From contig JAVMKO010000003.1 of NCBI GenBank assembly GCA_032164245.1, positions 8,628,651 to 8,692,650 on the forward strand: 64,000 nt of DNA, in the 5' to 3' direction. Shown here piece by piece: positions 47,001 to 54,282 of this stretch (the first letter of the stretch is position 1; each line of letters opens with the position of its first letter). The notes below the pieces were generated by a model. That model made no database searches and was not told the DNA's origin. It saw only the letters and a program-made list of their open reading frames with translations. The translations under genes were made by a program, and so were the position numbers. The DNA is from Sternotherus odoratus (Eukaryota; Chordata; Testudines; Kinosternidae).

Positions 47001-49551
47001 CGGGACAGGGGATGAGAAGTAATAGGAACCTGTATAAGAAAAAGACCCCAAAATCAGGACTGGCCCTATAAAATTGGGACATCTGGTCACTCTACTCGCG
47101 GTGGATGTTTTTGCTAGAAGATAGGCTCCAGTTCAAATAGAAATTAATTCAGTGAAGTTCTCAGGCCTGTGCTAGAGTGGAAGGCAGGCGAGGTGGCCCC
47201 AATGAGCCCTTCTGGCCTTCGAATCTAGAAGTCACTGTGAATTCCACCAATTGTCCTGCTGCTGTCAATGGAAATACTCACATGAGTATGGCAAGCGGGA
47301 TTGCTACAGGCCAGAGGAAAGAAACACTTGGACAAGGAACTAGAGTTGAGGTTCAAACTTTCAAGGGGCTATAAACAAGGGTGGGGAAAATATTTAAATG
47401 GCCAAAGCCCTTTTAACTGTGTCTGAGGGGTGTGGGGACAAGGAGGGACAGCTCCTCACTTTTCCCTGAACCGCTGACTTCTCAGAGGCATGTTCGGCTG
47501 ATTGTGTGCTTCAGAATGCAACTGCTGGCTAACAAGGGCATGCTGAGCTGAGCCCTGTGTCTCCATGAAAATCATAATCCATGCAGATGTGAAAAAAGCA
47601 GAGGCATGGTTAAGAGGGCGTCTCAGTTCCCCTCAAGGACTATTGGGGAAATCAGGCTCCATGGCAGGACACGAGTTTCAGAATGAATATGGGGGGTCCA
47701 AACAGCAGTAATGGGGTGATCAGGGGTACCACTGGAGTATTAAGCGAGCATGGGGTCTTTGCCCAGGGGAGAATCAGATCCCTTCAGGGCTAGCGGGCCC
47801 CAGCAAGGGTTGGGGGGGGGGGGGGCAGAGAGTCAACCAGGGGGTTAGAGTGCAGTTGGAAGGATACCTGGGGAACACTACAGCCCATTGGCAGGCATGG
47901 GGTTCCCATGGATATAGCAGGATGCATAGGGTCACCACCATGGAGTGTCAGGTCCCATGGGGCTATCAGGAAGGTAGAGAGTCATCAGGCCCCATGTGGC
48001 ACAGAGGTACCTATCCTGAGGATAACAGATTCTCATGGGGTCCCATCCCTATCAAGGAGGGTGGGAGGTCCCAGGGGGGTTTGAGGAGCACATGGGACCA
48101 TTGGTTCCAAGAGTACTGGGAAGGCACAGGGGTCCCCTGTCTCGGAGTATCAGTTGTCATTGGGTACTGATTCCCATGGGAGGTATTGGGAGATGACCAG
48201 GTTCCCGCTTCCTGGATTATCAGGTCCCAGAAGGGATCCTGTCCCAGGAAGTGGGGGAATGGTTTGCAGGGGAAGTGGGGTCAGTTTTGGGGGTATCGGG
48301 TCTCGGGGCAGAGGAGGAGAATCAAGTCCCGGGGAGTGTGTGTGTGGGGAGGGGTATCGGGTCCCGGGGCGGTGGAGGGTCGGGGGGGGGGGCTCCGTCC
48401 GGGGAAGGGGATCGGGTCCAGAGGAGCGGGGAGGTCCTGGGAGGGCTGTTTTTGGGGCGGAGGAGGGGGATCGGGTCCCGGGGAGTGGTAGGGGGGCAGG
48501 TCTGGGGGGGGCCTCGATCCGGGGCGGCGGAGGAGAATCGAGTCCCAGGGAGTGGGGGGGGGGGGTATCGGGTCCCAGGGAGTGTGTGTGCGGGGGTGTA
48601 TCGGGTCCCGGGGAGGGAGGCTCTGTCCGGGGTGGGGGAGGGGGATTGGGTCGGCGGGGGGGGGGGTTGTATCGGGTCCCGGGGAGGGAGGCTCTGTCCG
48701 GGGTGGGGGAGGGGGATTGGGTCGGGGGGGGGGGGGGGGTTGTATCGGGTCCCGGGGGGGAGCTCTGTCCGGGGCGGGGGAGGGGAGGGGGATCGGGTCC
48801 TGGTGTGGAGGAGGAAGGGAGGGGAGTGCGGGAGGGGTATGGGATTCCGGGGGAGGGGGTAGCGGGTCCCGGGGCGGAGGTGGAGGCTCAGGTCCCGGGG
48901 GGGGGGGGGGTAGCGGGTCCCGGGAGGGGGAGGGGTATCGGGTCCGGGCGGGTATCGGGTCCCGGGGGGGGGAGGGGTATCGGGTCCGGGCGGGTATCGG
49001 GTCCCGGGGGGGGAGGGGTATCGGGTCCCGGGGGGGTATCGGGTCCCGGGGGGGGGAGGGTATCGGGTCCCGGGGGGGTATCGGGTCCCGGAGGGGGGAG
49101 GGTATCGGGTCCCGGGGGGGTATCGGGTCCCGGAGGGGGGAGGGTATCGGGTCCCGGGGGGGTATCGGGTCCCGGAGGGGGGAGGGTATCGGGTCCCGGG
49201 GGGGTGTATCGGGGTGGGGGGGGGGTATCGGGTCCGGGCGGGTATCGGGTCCCGGGGGGGGGGAGGGTATCGGGTCCGGGCGGGTATCGGGTCCCGGGGG
49301 GGTATCGGGTCCCGGGGGGGGGGGTATCGGGTCCGGGCGGGTATCGGGTCCCGGGGGGGGAGGGGTATCGGGTCCCGGGGGGGTATCGGGTCCCGGGGGG
49401 GGGAGGGTATCGGGTCCCGGGGGGGGTATCGGGGTGGGGGGGGTATCGGGTCCCGGGGGACACTGCCGGGGGCCCGCGCGCTCCTCACCGTGGGGTCGCT
49501 GAAGGCGCTCCCCGGCAGCAGGGGCAGCCCCTGGACGGGCCGGGCGCTCAT
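34951..49551 (-). CDS. EFHC1: EFHC1, EF-hand domain-containing protein 1 (myoclonin 1), 11 coding exons, complete
   Basis: A ciliary doublet-microtubule protein with three DM10 domains and one C-terminal EF-hand; human variants are linked to juvenile myoclonic epilepsy (family knowledge). Exons in transcript order: 49489-49551, 45575-45796, 43857-44144, 42339-42488, 41007-41199, 40430-40650, 39863-40003, 38468-38681, 37373-37520, 36532-36745 and 34951-35022. They sum to 1926 bases, giving 641 residues plus stop; human EFHC1 has 640. Every junction keeps phase and uses GT-AG. DM10-1 starts near residue 96 ([12 protein letters not shown]), DM10-2 near 242 ([10 protein letters not shown]) and DM10-3 near 419 ([15 protein letters not shown]). 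The EF-hand loop is at 588-599. The start is the only Met in frame near the conserved [15 protein letters not shown]-terminus. Neighbours are TRAM2 (convergent) and PAQR8 (same strand, upstream). Confidence 0.97.
35023..36531. other. EFHC1 intron 10
   Basis: Holds the MIR-like SINE at 35705-35960 and a 16-base G-run at 35432-35447. Otherwise nothing was recognised. Confidence 0.5.
35705..35960 (+). repeat. MIR-like SINE, near full length
   Basis: GGTAGTCCTGTGGCTAAGGC (A-box), AGCTGGGTTCAATTCCTGGC (B-box GGTTCAATTCC), then CTGGGGCAGGTTATTTAATC. It is antisense to EFHC1, in intron 10. Confidence 0.65.
36532..36745 (-). CDS. EFHC1: EFHC1 exon 10 (EF-hand)
   Basis: Encodes a helical linker ([18 protein letters not shown]) and the EF-hand: MREAFLHH, then loop [12 protein letters not shown] at residues 588-599, then [12 protein letters not shown]. 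The loop has acidic or oxygen ligands at positions 1, 3, 5, 9 and 12, so it looks able to bind calcium. The acceptor is TTCCTCCACAG. The donor AAG|GTCAGG is weak. Confidence 0.94.
37373..37520 (-). CDS. EFHC1: EFHC1 exon 9
   Basis: Encodes the end of DM10-3: [20 protein letters not shown], then a variable linker ([20 protein letters not shown]). The acceptor is CTTGCCCAG. The donor AG|GTAGGT splits a Ser codon completed by C of exon 10. Confidence 0.92.
38082..38386. mobile_element. Two-hairpin MITE, copy 4 (reverse orientation)
   Basis: The left end is AGGGTTTGTGTACACTTACC and the right end is TAGTGTGGACAAGGC. Hairpin 2 reads TTTAGCGGGTCTAGTGAAGA then CCCGCTAAATT. Hairpin 1 reads TTTCAGCTATGTTATTCACA then TAGCTGAAG. 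It lies in EFHC1 intron 8, 82 bp before exon 8's donor. Confidence 0.7.
38468..38681 (-). CDS. EFHC1: EFHC1 exon 8 (DM10 domain 3)
   Basis: Encodes [20 protein letters not shown], then [20 protein letters not shown], then [20 protein letters not shown]. The acceptor is CTTCGCTAG, with a poor pyrimidine tract. The donor G|GTAGAT is non-ideal but fits the phase. Confidence 0.94.
39863..40003 (-). CDS. EFHC1: EFHC1 exon 7
   Basis: Forty-seven codons: [36 protein letters not shown], then KVLRYQVAL, which starts the third DM10 domain. The acceptor is TGTGCGCAG and the donor is CTG|GTGAGA. Confidence 0.94.
40062..40096 (+). repeat. SINE head fragment (tRNA-like A-box)
   Basis: GGTTTGGGATAGCTCAGTGG followed by TTTGAGCATTGG matches the 5' end of the SINE at 42924. 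It breaks off after about 35 bases. Confidence 0.55.
40430..40650 (-). CDS. EFHC1: EFHC1 exon 6 (DM10 domain 2, second part)
   Basis: Encodes [20 protein letters not shown], then [20 protein letters not shown], then [19 protein letters not shown]. The C-terminal linker is more acidic and lysine-rich than in human. The acceptor is TTCCCCAG and the donor is CAG|GTACAG. Confidence 0.95.
41007..41199 (-). CDS. EFHC1: EFHC1 exon 5 (DM10 domain 2, first part)
   Basis: Encodes [20 protein letters not shown], then [20 protein letters not shown], then [12 protein letters not shown]. The acceptor is CCCCTGCAG. The donor A|GTAAGA splits a Lys codon. Confidence 0.96.
42339..42488 (-). CDS. EFHC1: EFHC1 exon 4
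   Basis: Fifty codons link DM10-1 to DM10-2: [33 protein letters not shown], then [13 protein letters not shown]. The acceptor is TTTCCCTAG and the donor is CAG|GTGAGT. Confidence 0.95.
42655..42735 (-). repeat. Possible CR1 3' remnant, antisense
   Basis: GACTCATCGACTTTTAGGTC then AGAAGGGATCGTTATGATC resembles an antisense CR1 3' end. It is short and degraded. Confidence 0.4.
42924..43118 (+). mobile_element. tRNA-related turtle SINE with CR1-type tail, full length
   Basis: The tRNA-like head GGGGTAGCTCAATGCTTTGC has an A-box. GTTGTGAGTTCAATCCTTGA has the B-box GTTCAATCC. The tail TGGACTGGATGATCTCCTGA / GGTCCCTTCCAACCCTGATA is the CR1-type 3' end. The length of about 195 bp fits the tortoise Pol III SINE class. 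It sits antisense in EFHC1 intron 3. Confidence 0.88.
43857..44144 (-). CDS. EFHC1: EFHC1 exon 3 (DM10 domain 1)
   Basis: Ninety-six whole codons cover almost all of DM10 domain 1. Landmarks are [48 protein letters not shown] and [17 protein letters not shown]. The acceptor is ATGCTGCAG and the donor is CAG|GTGCAG. The domain binds within doublet microtubules (family knowledge). Confidence 0.97.
45575..45796 (-). CDS. EFHC1: EFHC1 exon 2
   Basis: Encodes [18 protein letters not shown], then [18 protein letters not shown], then [11 protein letters not shown]. These are the conserved linker motifs before the first DM10 domain. It has 74 whole codons. The acceptor is TTTCCTTAG and the donor is AAG|GTACAG, a weak donor without the usual AAGT. 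Confidence 0.96.
45797..47689. other. EFHC1 intron 1, distal part
   Basis: Contains the short MITE at 46971-47094. No coding sequence was recognised. Confidence 0.45.
46971..47094. mobile_element. Short MITE, CAGGGTGACCAGA ends
   Basis: Begins CAGGGTGACCAGACAGCAAG and ends ATCTGGTCACTCTAC, imperfect inverted repeats. The interior repeats ATCGGGACAGGGG and ATTGGGACATCTGG. A truncated relative is at 275-349. Confidence 0.65.
47690..48299. repeat. Degenerate edge of the G-rich minisatellite
   Basis: Loosely spaced GGTCCCATGGGG, TATCAGGTCCC and GGTCCCAGG motifs resemble the core unit but are diverged and irregular. They become regular towards 48300. A 14-base G-run is at 47812-47825. Confidence 0.55.
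48300..49460. repeat. G-rich minisatellite (18/24-bp units) in EFHC1 intron 1
   Basis: The core unit is TATCGGGTCCCGGGGGGG (18 bp), alternating in the cleanest part (49020-49200) with a 24-bp form that adds a GGAGGG block. This gives a 42-bp higher-order period. All periods are multiples of three, so frames of 200-550 codons open on both strands without being genes. A degenerate edge extends left to about 47690. It ends about 30 bp from the EFHC1 exon 1 donor. Runs of four or more G in every unit could form G-quadruplexes. Confidence 0.9.
49489..49551 (-). CDS. EFHC1: EFHC1 exon 1 (coding part)
   Basis: Encodes [20 protein letters not shown] plus Thr, matching the family N-terminus (NPVHGLPFLPGTSF in human). 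The donor is ACG|GTGAGG. The exon lies in a GC-rich region, and the G-rich minisatellite begins about 30 bp beyond the donor. Confidence 0.9.
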
Positions 49552-49597
49552 GGCCGGCGGGTGCCTGGCGCGGCGGCTCCGGTCCCCAGCCTGCCCC

Positions 49598-49610
49598 GTC
49601 GCCCGGCAAC
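49598..49610. promoter_or_regulatory. Candidate RFX X-box 1
   Basis: GTCGCC-C-GGCAAC fits the X-box consensus GTNRCC(0-3 nt)RGYAAC with a 1-nt spacer. It is 47-59 bp upstream of the EFHC1 start codon. RFX factors drive many motile-cilium genes (established knowledge). Confidence 0.6.
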
Positions 49611-49613
49611 GCC

Positions 49614-49627
49614 GTCACCCGGGCAAC
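49614..49627. promoter_or_regulatory. Candidate RFX X-box 2
   Basis: GTCACC-CG-GGCAAC fits both half-sites of the X-box consensus, with a 2-nt spacer. It starts 3 bp after X-box 1 and lies 63-76 bp upstream of the EFHC1 ATG. Confidence 0.65.
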
Positions 49628-49864
49628 CGTCAACATGCCAGAACGCGCCGGCTGCGAGGGATGCGCCGCCTCTGGGCATGCGCGCTGGGGGCCGCCGGCC
49701 CCTGCCGCGGGAGTCGGGGGCTAGTGCGAGCCTCTCCCGGGGGGCGGGGCTTCACCTGGGCCGCCCCTCTCCCCCCCCCCACCCGTGCCAGGGTGCAGCG
49801 CACTAGCCCCCCCTGCCTGCGTGCCGGGGCCCCTTCCACCTGCTGGGCTGGGGGGGGTCACACC

Positions 49865-50220
49865 CCCTGTCCCGGCCAGTCCCCTGCCCCACTGGGCGTC
49901 CAGTCCCCTACCCCACTGGGCATCCGGTCCCCTACCCCACTGGGCATCCGGTCCCCTGCCCCACTGGGCGTCCGGTCCCCAACCCCACTGGGCGTCCGGT
50001 CCCCTACCCCACTGGGCATCCGGTCCCCTACCCCACTGGGCGTCCGGTCCCCTACCCCACTGGGCATCCGGTCCCCTGCCCCACTGGGCATCCGATCCAC
50101 TACTCCACTGGGCATCCGGTCCCCTGCCCCACTGGGCATCCGGTCCACTACCCCACTGGGCATCCGGTCCACTACCCCATTGGGCATCCGATCCCCTGCC
50201 CCACTGAGCATCCAGTCCCC
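49865..50220. repeat. 24-bp minisatellite upstream of EFHC1
   Basis: About 14 copies of GGTCCCCTACCCCACTGGGC plus ATCC, with single-base variants (CTACC/CTGCC, CATCC/CGTCC). The 24-bp period opens spurious frames in all phases. It begins about 310 bp upstream of the EFHC1 ATG. There are no unique spacers, so it is not a CRISPR. Confidence 0.92.
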
Positions 50221-52269
50221 TCCACCTGCCAGTCGGGGGGCTATTGTCAGGCACGTCCCTGGCTTACCCACCACCCCGTGGACTGGGCTAGCGAAAGGCT
50301 CTGAGGCCTCGCGCCCACTTCCCTTACCCAGGGCCCTGCCTGACCTCAAGGACACCCCCCCACACACACACACACTCCCGTGTGGGGCTCGTAACCCCGC
50401 CAAGGCTGGGCCCAGGATTCCTGACTCGGGGCTCGGCTCCCTGATCTCGTTGTGGTCACTTAGGAGAGGGGCGCGAGTGTCCCCGTTCCGCGGTGCTCTC
50501 TCCGCTGGGGCGGCTTCCCTGGCTCACTGAGCGTTACATAGCGTTCAAGCACATGCAATTGATTAAACAGCAACCCATTTTTTACAAATACGGTAAACAA
50601 GGCTAAAGGAAAACACATCACCCTGCTCTGTGGCACGGGGACATCACAAACAGCTGTCCCTGGAACGTCAGCGTCTGTTCCTCGGATGTCCTGCCCGGCC
50701 TCCTTGGATTCTGCGGGTCGAACATTTGCTCTGACAGTGGCCACAAGCCCTCAAGCTCCAGCTGGCAGGGCCCTTTCCCCAGCATCAGCCCCCCCAACCC
50801 CTCATCAGAGTTAGGATCCCATCCAGGTCTGGCCTGCAAGGCCTGTTGGCTGGGGGTATCTCCCTGCGCGGGGCCTTCTGCCCAGGGTCCCCCTTCCTCT
50901 CCCCAGCTGCTTCCCGCCCCTGGCCCCGGCACTGCTGCTGCTCCCCCTCCAGCACAGCTCCCCAGACTCCTCCTCTGGCCCCTCTGGATCTGGCTGGTGC
51001 AACTCTGCTCCCAGCACAGATCTGCTCCCTGGGCTGCTTCTCCGGCCCCTCTGGCACTGGCCAGTGCGGCTCTGCTCCTCAGCTCAGCCTGGGCTCCTGC
51101 TCTCACCTTAGCTCAGCACCAGTCTGGCCCAAGCAGGCAGCTCCAGCCCACAGCCTGCCACCCTGTCAATTAGGCTGATCTGGAGCACTGGCCTCTCCCC
51201 ATTGTCCCTAGGGAATGTCAGTCTCAGGGTCTTGGTTTCCCATCAACCCGCCCCCTTATGGTACTGGGAGTTGTCCAACCAAACACAACCCCCGACCAAG
51301 TTTTAGGAAGGGGTCACCAGTCCCCTTAAACCAGCAGCATTGCAGTCACACACTGTGGGCCAGTCGGCCCCGCACCTCTGTCCTCTTGTCAGCCGCCCCA
51401 TCCCTCCGACACCAGGACCCAGCGCACCCAACACTCATGACTGTCACGAGTCTCATGATCATTATTGTTTTCCTTAAAGTCCCCATGCCTGGAGTCAAGT
51501 GGACAGGGGATGATTTCAGTCTTCATGCTTAATGAGCACATGTGTTTCGAGCCCCCGTGGCTACAGCGACAGCTTCAAAATGTGGCCTCAGTGCACAAAA
51601 AGCAGAACGCAAATCAAAACACCAAATCTATGATTTTTACATAATCTTATGATTTCTAGTGAGACTGACTCATGATTAGGGTCCTACCAAATTCACGGCC
51701 ATGAAAAACGCATCACGGACCATGAAATCTGGTCTCTCTCCCCCCACCCCATGAATTCTGGTCTTTTGTGGGCCTTTACACTGTACTATACAGATTTCAC
51801 GGGGGGAGACCAGTGTTCCTCCTGACCTAAAAGGCAGTTACAAGGTTATTTTAGCATCTAGGGGACCAGCTCCTCAAGGGGAAAAACAGGGACAGCTGCG
51901 GCGTGGGTAGGGCCAATGGGGTACATCCAGGAGTGGTTTGTGATCTAGGGTAACAGCCTTCCATTGTCCCCCACACAAACTGAGTGAGGGGTCAGGCTGA
52001 CTCGGGGACTCACGTGGAGGCAGCAGGGTCTGGTGGGGTCGGGAAAGCATGTGAGGGTGGAGAGGGCCAAGTGATAACAGGCAGCCACTCTGCCGGGGAA
52101 GTTCACAGGCCCTCAGCCTGCCTGTCATCAGTGTCACCACAGCAGTGGGCTAATGGCTCCTGCAGACGGCCGGGCTGCAAAGGGTTAGAAAACCTGGATC
52201 AAATACAGTACGACAGGGACATCAGGACAGGCCTTGACAACTGGGCCATTCCTGCTCTTCAAGGACACA
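50221..52269. other. EFHC1-PAQR8 intergenic, unclassified repeats only
   Basis: C-rich sequence at 50460-51350, then at about 51677-51860 a probable dispersed element (CCTACCAAATTCACGGCCAT, ATACAGATTTCACGGGGG). A short CA-repeat is near 50353-50370. No coding region recognised. Confidence 0.4.
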
Positions 52270-52520
52270 AGTCATAGAATCATGGAAGATCAGGGCTGGA
52301 AGGGACCTCGGGAGGTCACCTAGTCCAACCCCCTGCTCAAAGCAGGACCAATCAATCCCCAACTAAATCATCCCAGCCAGGGCTTTGTCAATCCCGACCT
52401 TAAAAACCTCTAAGGAAGGAGATTCCACCACCTCCCTAGGTAACCCATTCCAGTGCTTCACCACCCTCCTAGTGAAAAAGTTTTTCTGAATATCCAGCCT
52501 AAACCTCCCCCTCTGCAACT
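52270..52520 (-). repeat. CR1 3' end, antisense
   Basis: Reads GAATCATGGAAGATCAGGGC, TGGAAGGGACCTCGGGAGGT, AACCCCCTGCTCAAAGCAGG and GAAAAAGTTTTTCTGAATAT. This is the classic reverse-complement CR1 3' end, and its last ~95 bases match the tail of the SINE at 15111-15278. Confidence 0.88.
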
Positions 52521-53214
52521 TGATTCAGGAGCATGTTGTCAGCCACAGGAACAATGGATATGCTGCATAATCTTGTACACAGCTATTGTTTATGTTGCAA
52601 ATGTACCTCATCATATGCCACAGATTAGGTGACTTGCTGGACCATTGCAATTTATCATTTCCTGAACGGGGCCCGGTTCTGTTCCTATTACAGACACTTG
52701 CAGAACTCCCATTGGCTTCAAAGGGGGCGGGGATCAGACCCTGGGGAATTTTAACTGTGCGCTTTGCATTTTACCCTGAGGTTTGTTCCCCTCCTCTGCA
52801 CATAAATTGTATCTCCTTTAAAAAGAGGCAATAAAAAGGGAGTGGAAAGACCTTCAAAGAAGATTGTTGTGAAGAAAGCACTCCTCCATCCCCAAATCCT
52901 TGAAGCGACAGACAGCGGAGGCGTGAATCAGTCGGCAAGGGGGATTATTTTCCTGCTGCCTTTACTTATCATAAAAGTACAACAGTGCGAACGAGCGGTG
53001 GGACGCGGAGCTCTGCAAATGGAGGTTGGACAGGGAGAGACGCAACCTCGGCCCTCATGTGGGGGAGAGAGAAGGAAACCGGCCGTGGTGAGATAAACAA
53101 GGGGGCTGATGAGCTTGGAAAGGAAAATGATAGATTTAAGGCCAACCAGTGCTGAAAGAGAGGAGATTAGAGAGAGACACAACCAGCCGCTGGGCCTAAA
53201 CTATCCCACTAATA

Positions 53215-53370
53215 TAGTTCTCCTCATCACGGTGCTATCTGAGCACCTCACGGTCTCGAATGGGAGGCGGGGTAGTGCTATTATCCCCATTGTACAGATG
53301 GGGAACTGGGCCTAAATGCCTCGCCCCCAGCTCTATAGGAAAGCTGCAGCAGAGCCAACACCTGATCCCA
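53215..53370 (-). repeat. MIR-like fragment
   Basis: ATTATCCCCATTGTACAGAT then GGGGAACTGGGCCTAA, an antisense MIR core. Confidence 0.5.
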
Positions 53371-53484
53371 CCTGGTGGTGAGTCAATTAATCCCTTCTTG
53401 CCCCAGGCTCCCACCACATTCCTATCAGGTATTCTGGGAGGAGCAGGACGGTTCAGAAAAGCCATTTAAGGCGCCAAAAAGGGA

Positions 53485-53725
53485 AAAATGGTCCTGTGGG
53501 TAAGGCACCGGTGTGGGACTCCGGAGAGCTGGAGTCAGTTCCTACCTCAACCCTTTGTGTCCTGAGCCAATCTTCCTGTGCCTCAGTACCGGACCTGTAA
53601 AATGGGGATAATAATGCCTCTTATCTATTCAGATGTTAAGCTCTTTGGAGCACAGACTTAGAATGTGTCTGTACAGCAGCTAACACCCTGGGACAAAGAT
53701 CCTGATTGGGGCCACAAGCTCGTCA
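53485..53725 (+). repeat. MIR-like SINE
   Basis: AATGGTCCTGTGGGTAAGGC, CTTCCTGTGCCTCAGTACCG, CCTGTAAAATGGGGATAATA and AAAGATCCTGATTGGGGCC run from head to tail. Confidence 0.65.
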
Positions 53726-54009
53726 TGTCAGACAGCTACTGAGTAACACTACAGACGTCAGCCCCTAGGAATGTTCAAGCCACAAAAGGAGGGAGTAGGC
53801 TTCCCCCATGAGATATTTCACTATGTTCCATTGGCTGGCGCAGCAGGGGGCTAATTGAACAGCAGCCATCCCGTGATATACTGTGACCTTACCATACCCT
53901 CACCTCCTGTGAGCAAGCCCCTACTACCTGACACAGGTATGACAGCCAGGGACTGGGAAGGAGTGATTTTTAGTGCTCTCTTATTTCTGTCTAGGGGCAT
54001 TTTCTGTTA

Positions 54010-54282
54010 GGGTTGGCAGCTAGCGATGGATCCATCGGGAGTCGATTTATCCCGTCTAGTCTAGACACGATAAATCGACCCCCAAACACTCTCCCGTCGA
54101 CTCCTGTACTCCACCGCTGCGAGAGGCGCAGGCAAAGTCGATGGGGGGCAGCGGCCGTCGACTCACCGCCCTGAAGATGCCGCGGTGAGTCGATCTAAGT
54201 TCGTTGACTTCAGCTACATTATTCTCGTAGCTGAAATTGCATCTCTTTGTTCAATCCCCCCACCCCTAGTGTAGACAAGGCC
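54010..54282. mobile_element. Two-hairpin MITE, copy 5 (reverse orientation)
   Basis: Hairpin 2 at about 54041-54079 has arms GTCGATTTATCCCGTCTAG / CTAGACACGATAAATCGAC. Hairpin 1 is CTTCAGCTACATTATTCTCG then TAGCTGAA. The right end is TAGTGTAGACAAGGCC; the left end is shortened. Confidence 0.72.

Larger units (their letters stand above)
49552..49850 (-). promoter_or_regulatory. GC/CpG-rich EFHC1 promoter and 5' UTR region
   Basis: This 300-bp GC-rich stretch has many CpGs directly upstream of the EFHC1 ATG. No TATA box is visible. It contains two RFX-type X-boxes at 49598-49627, fitting a ciliary gene. The transcription start is not determinable by eye. Confidence 0.6.

Noticed and set aside
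48154..49806. Open frames of 200-550 codons on both strands, rich in Gly/Ser/Arg/Pro
   Set aside because: They run through the 18/24-bp minisatellite, whose unit length is a multiple of three, so any unit without stops gives long frames. The + strand frame crosses EFHC1 exon 1 antisense.
49865..50220. CRISPR-like regular repeats
   Set aside because: The units are contiguous with no unique spacers, and this is a vertebrate genome.
49214..50530. A 438-codon frame and opposite-strand frames over 49.7-50.4 kb
   Set aside because: Produced by the G-rich array and the 24-bp array. Repeated PLGVRSPTPLGI-type units only reflect the DNA repeat.
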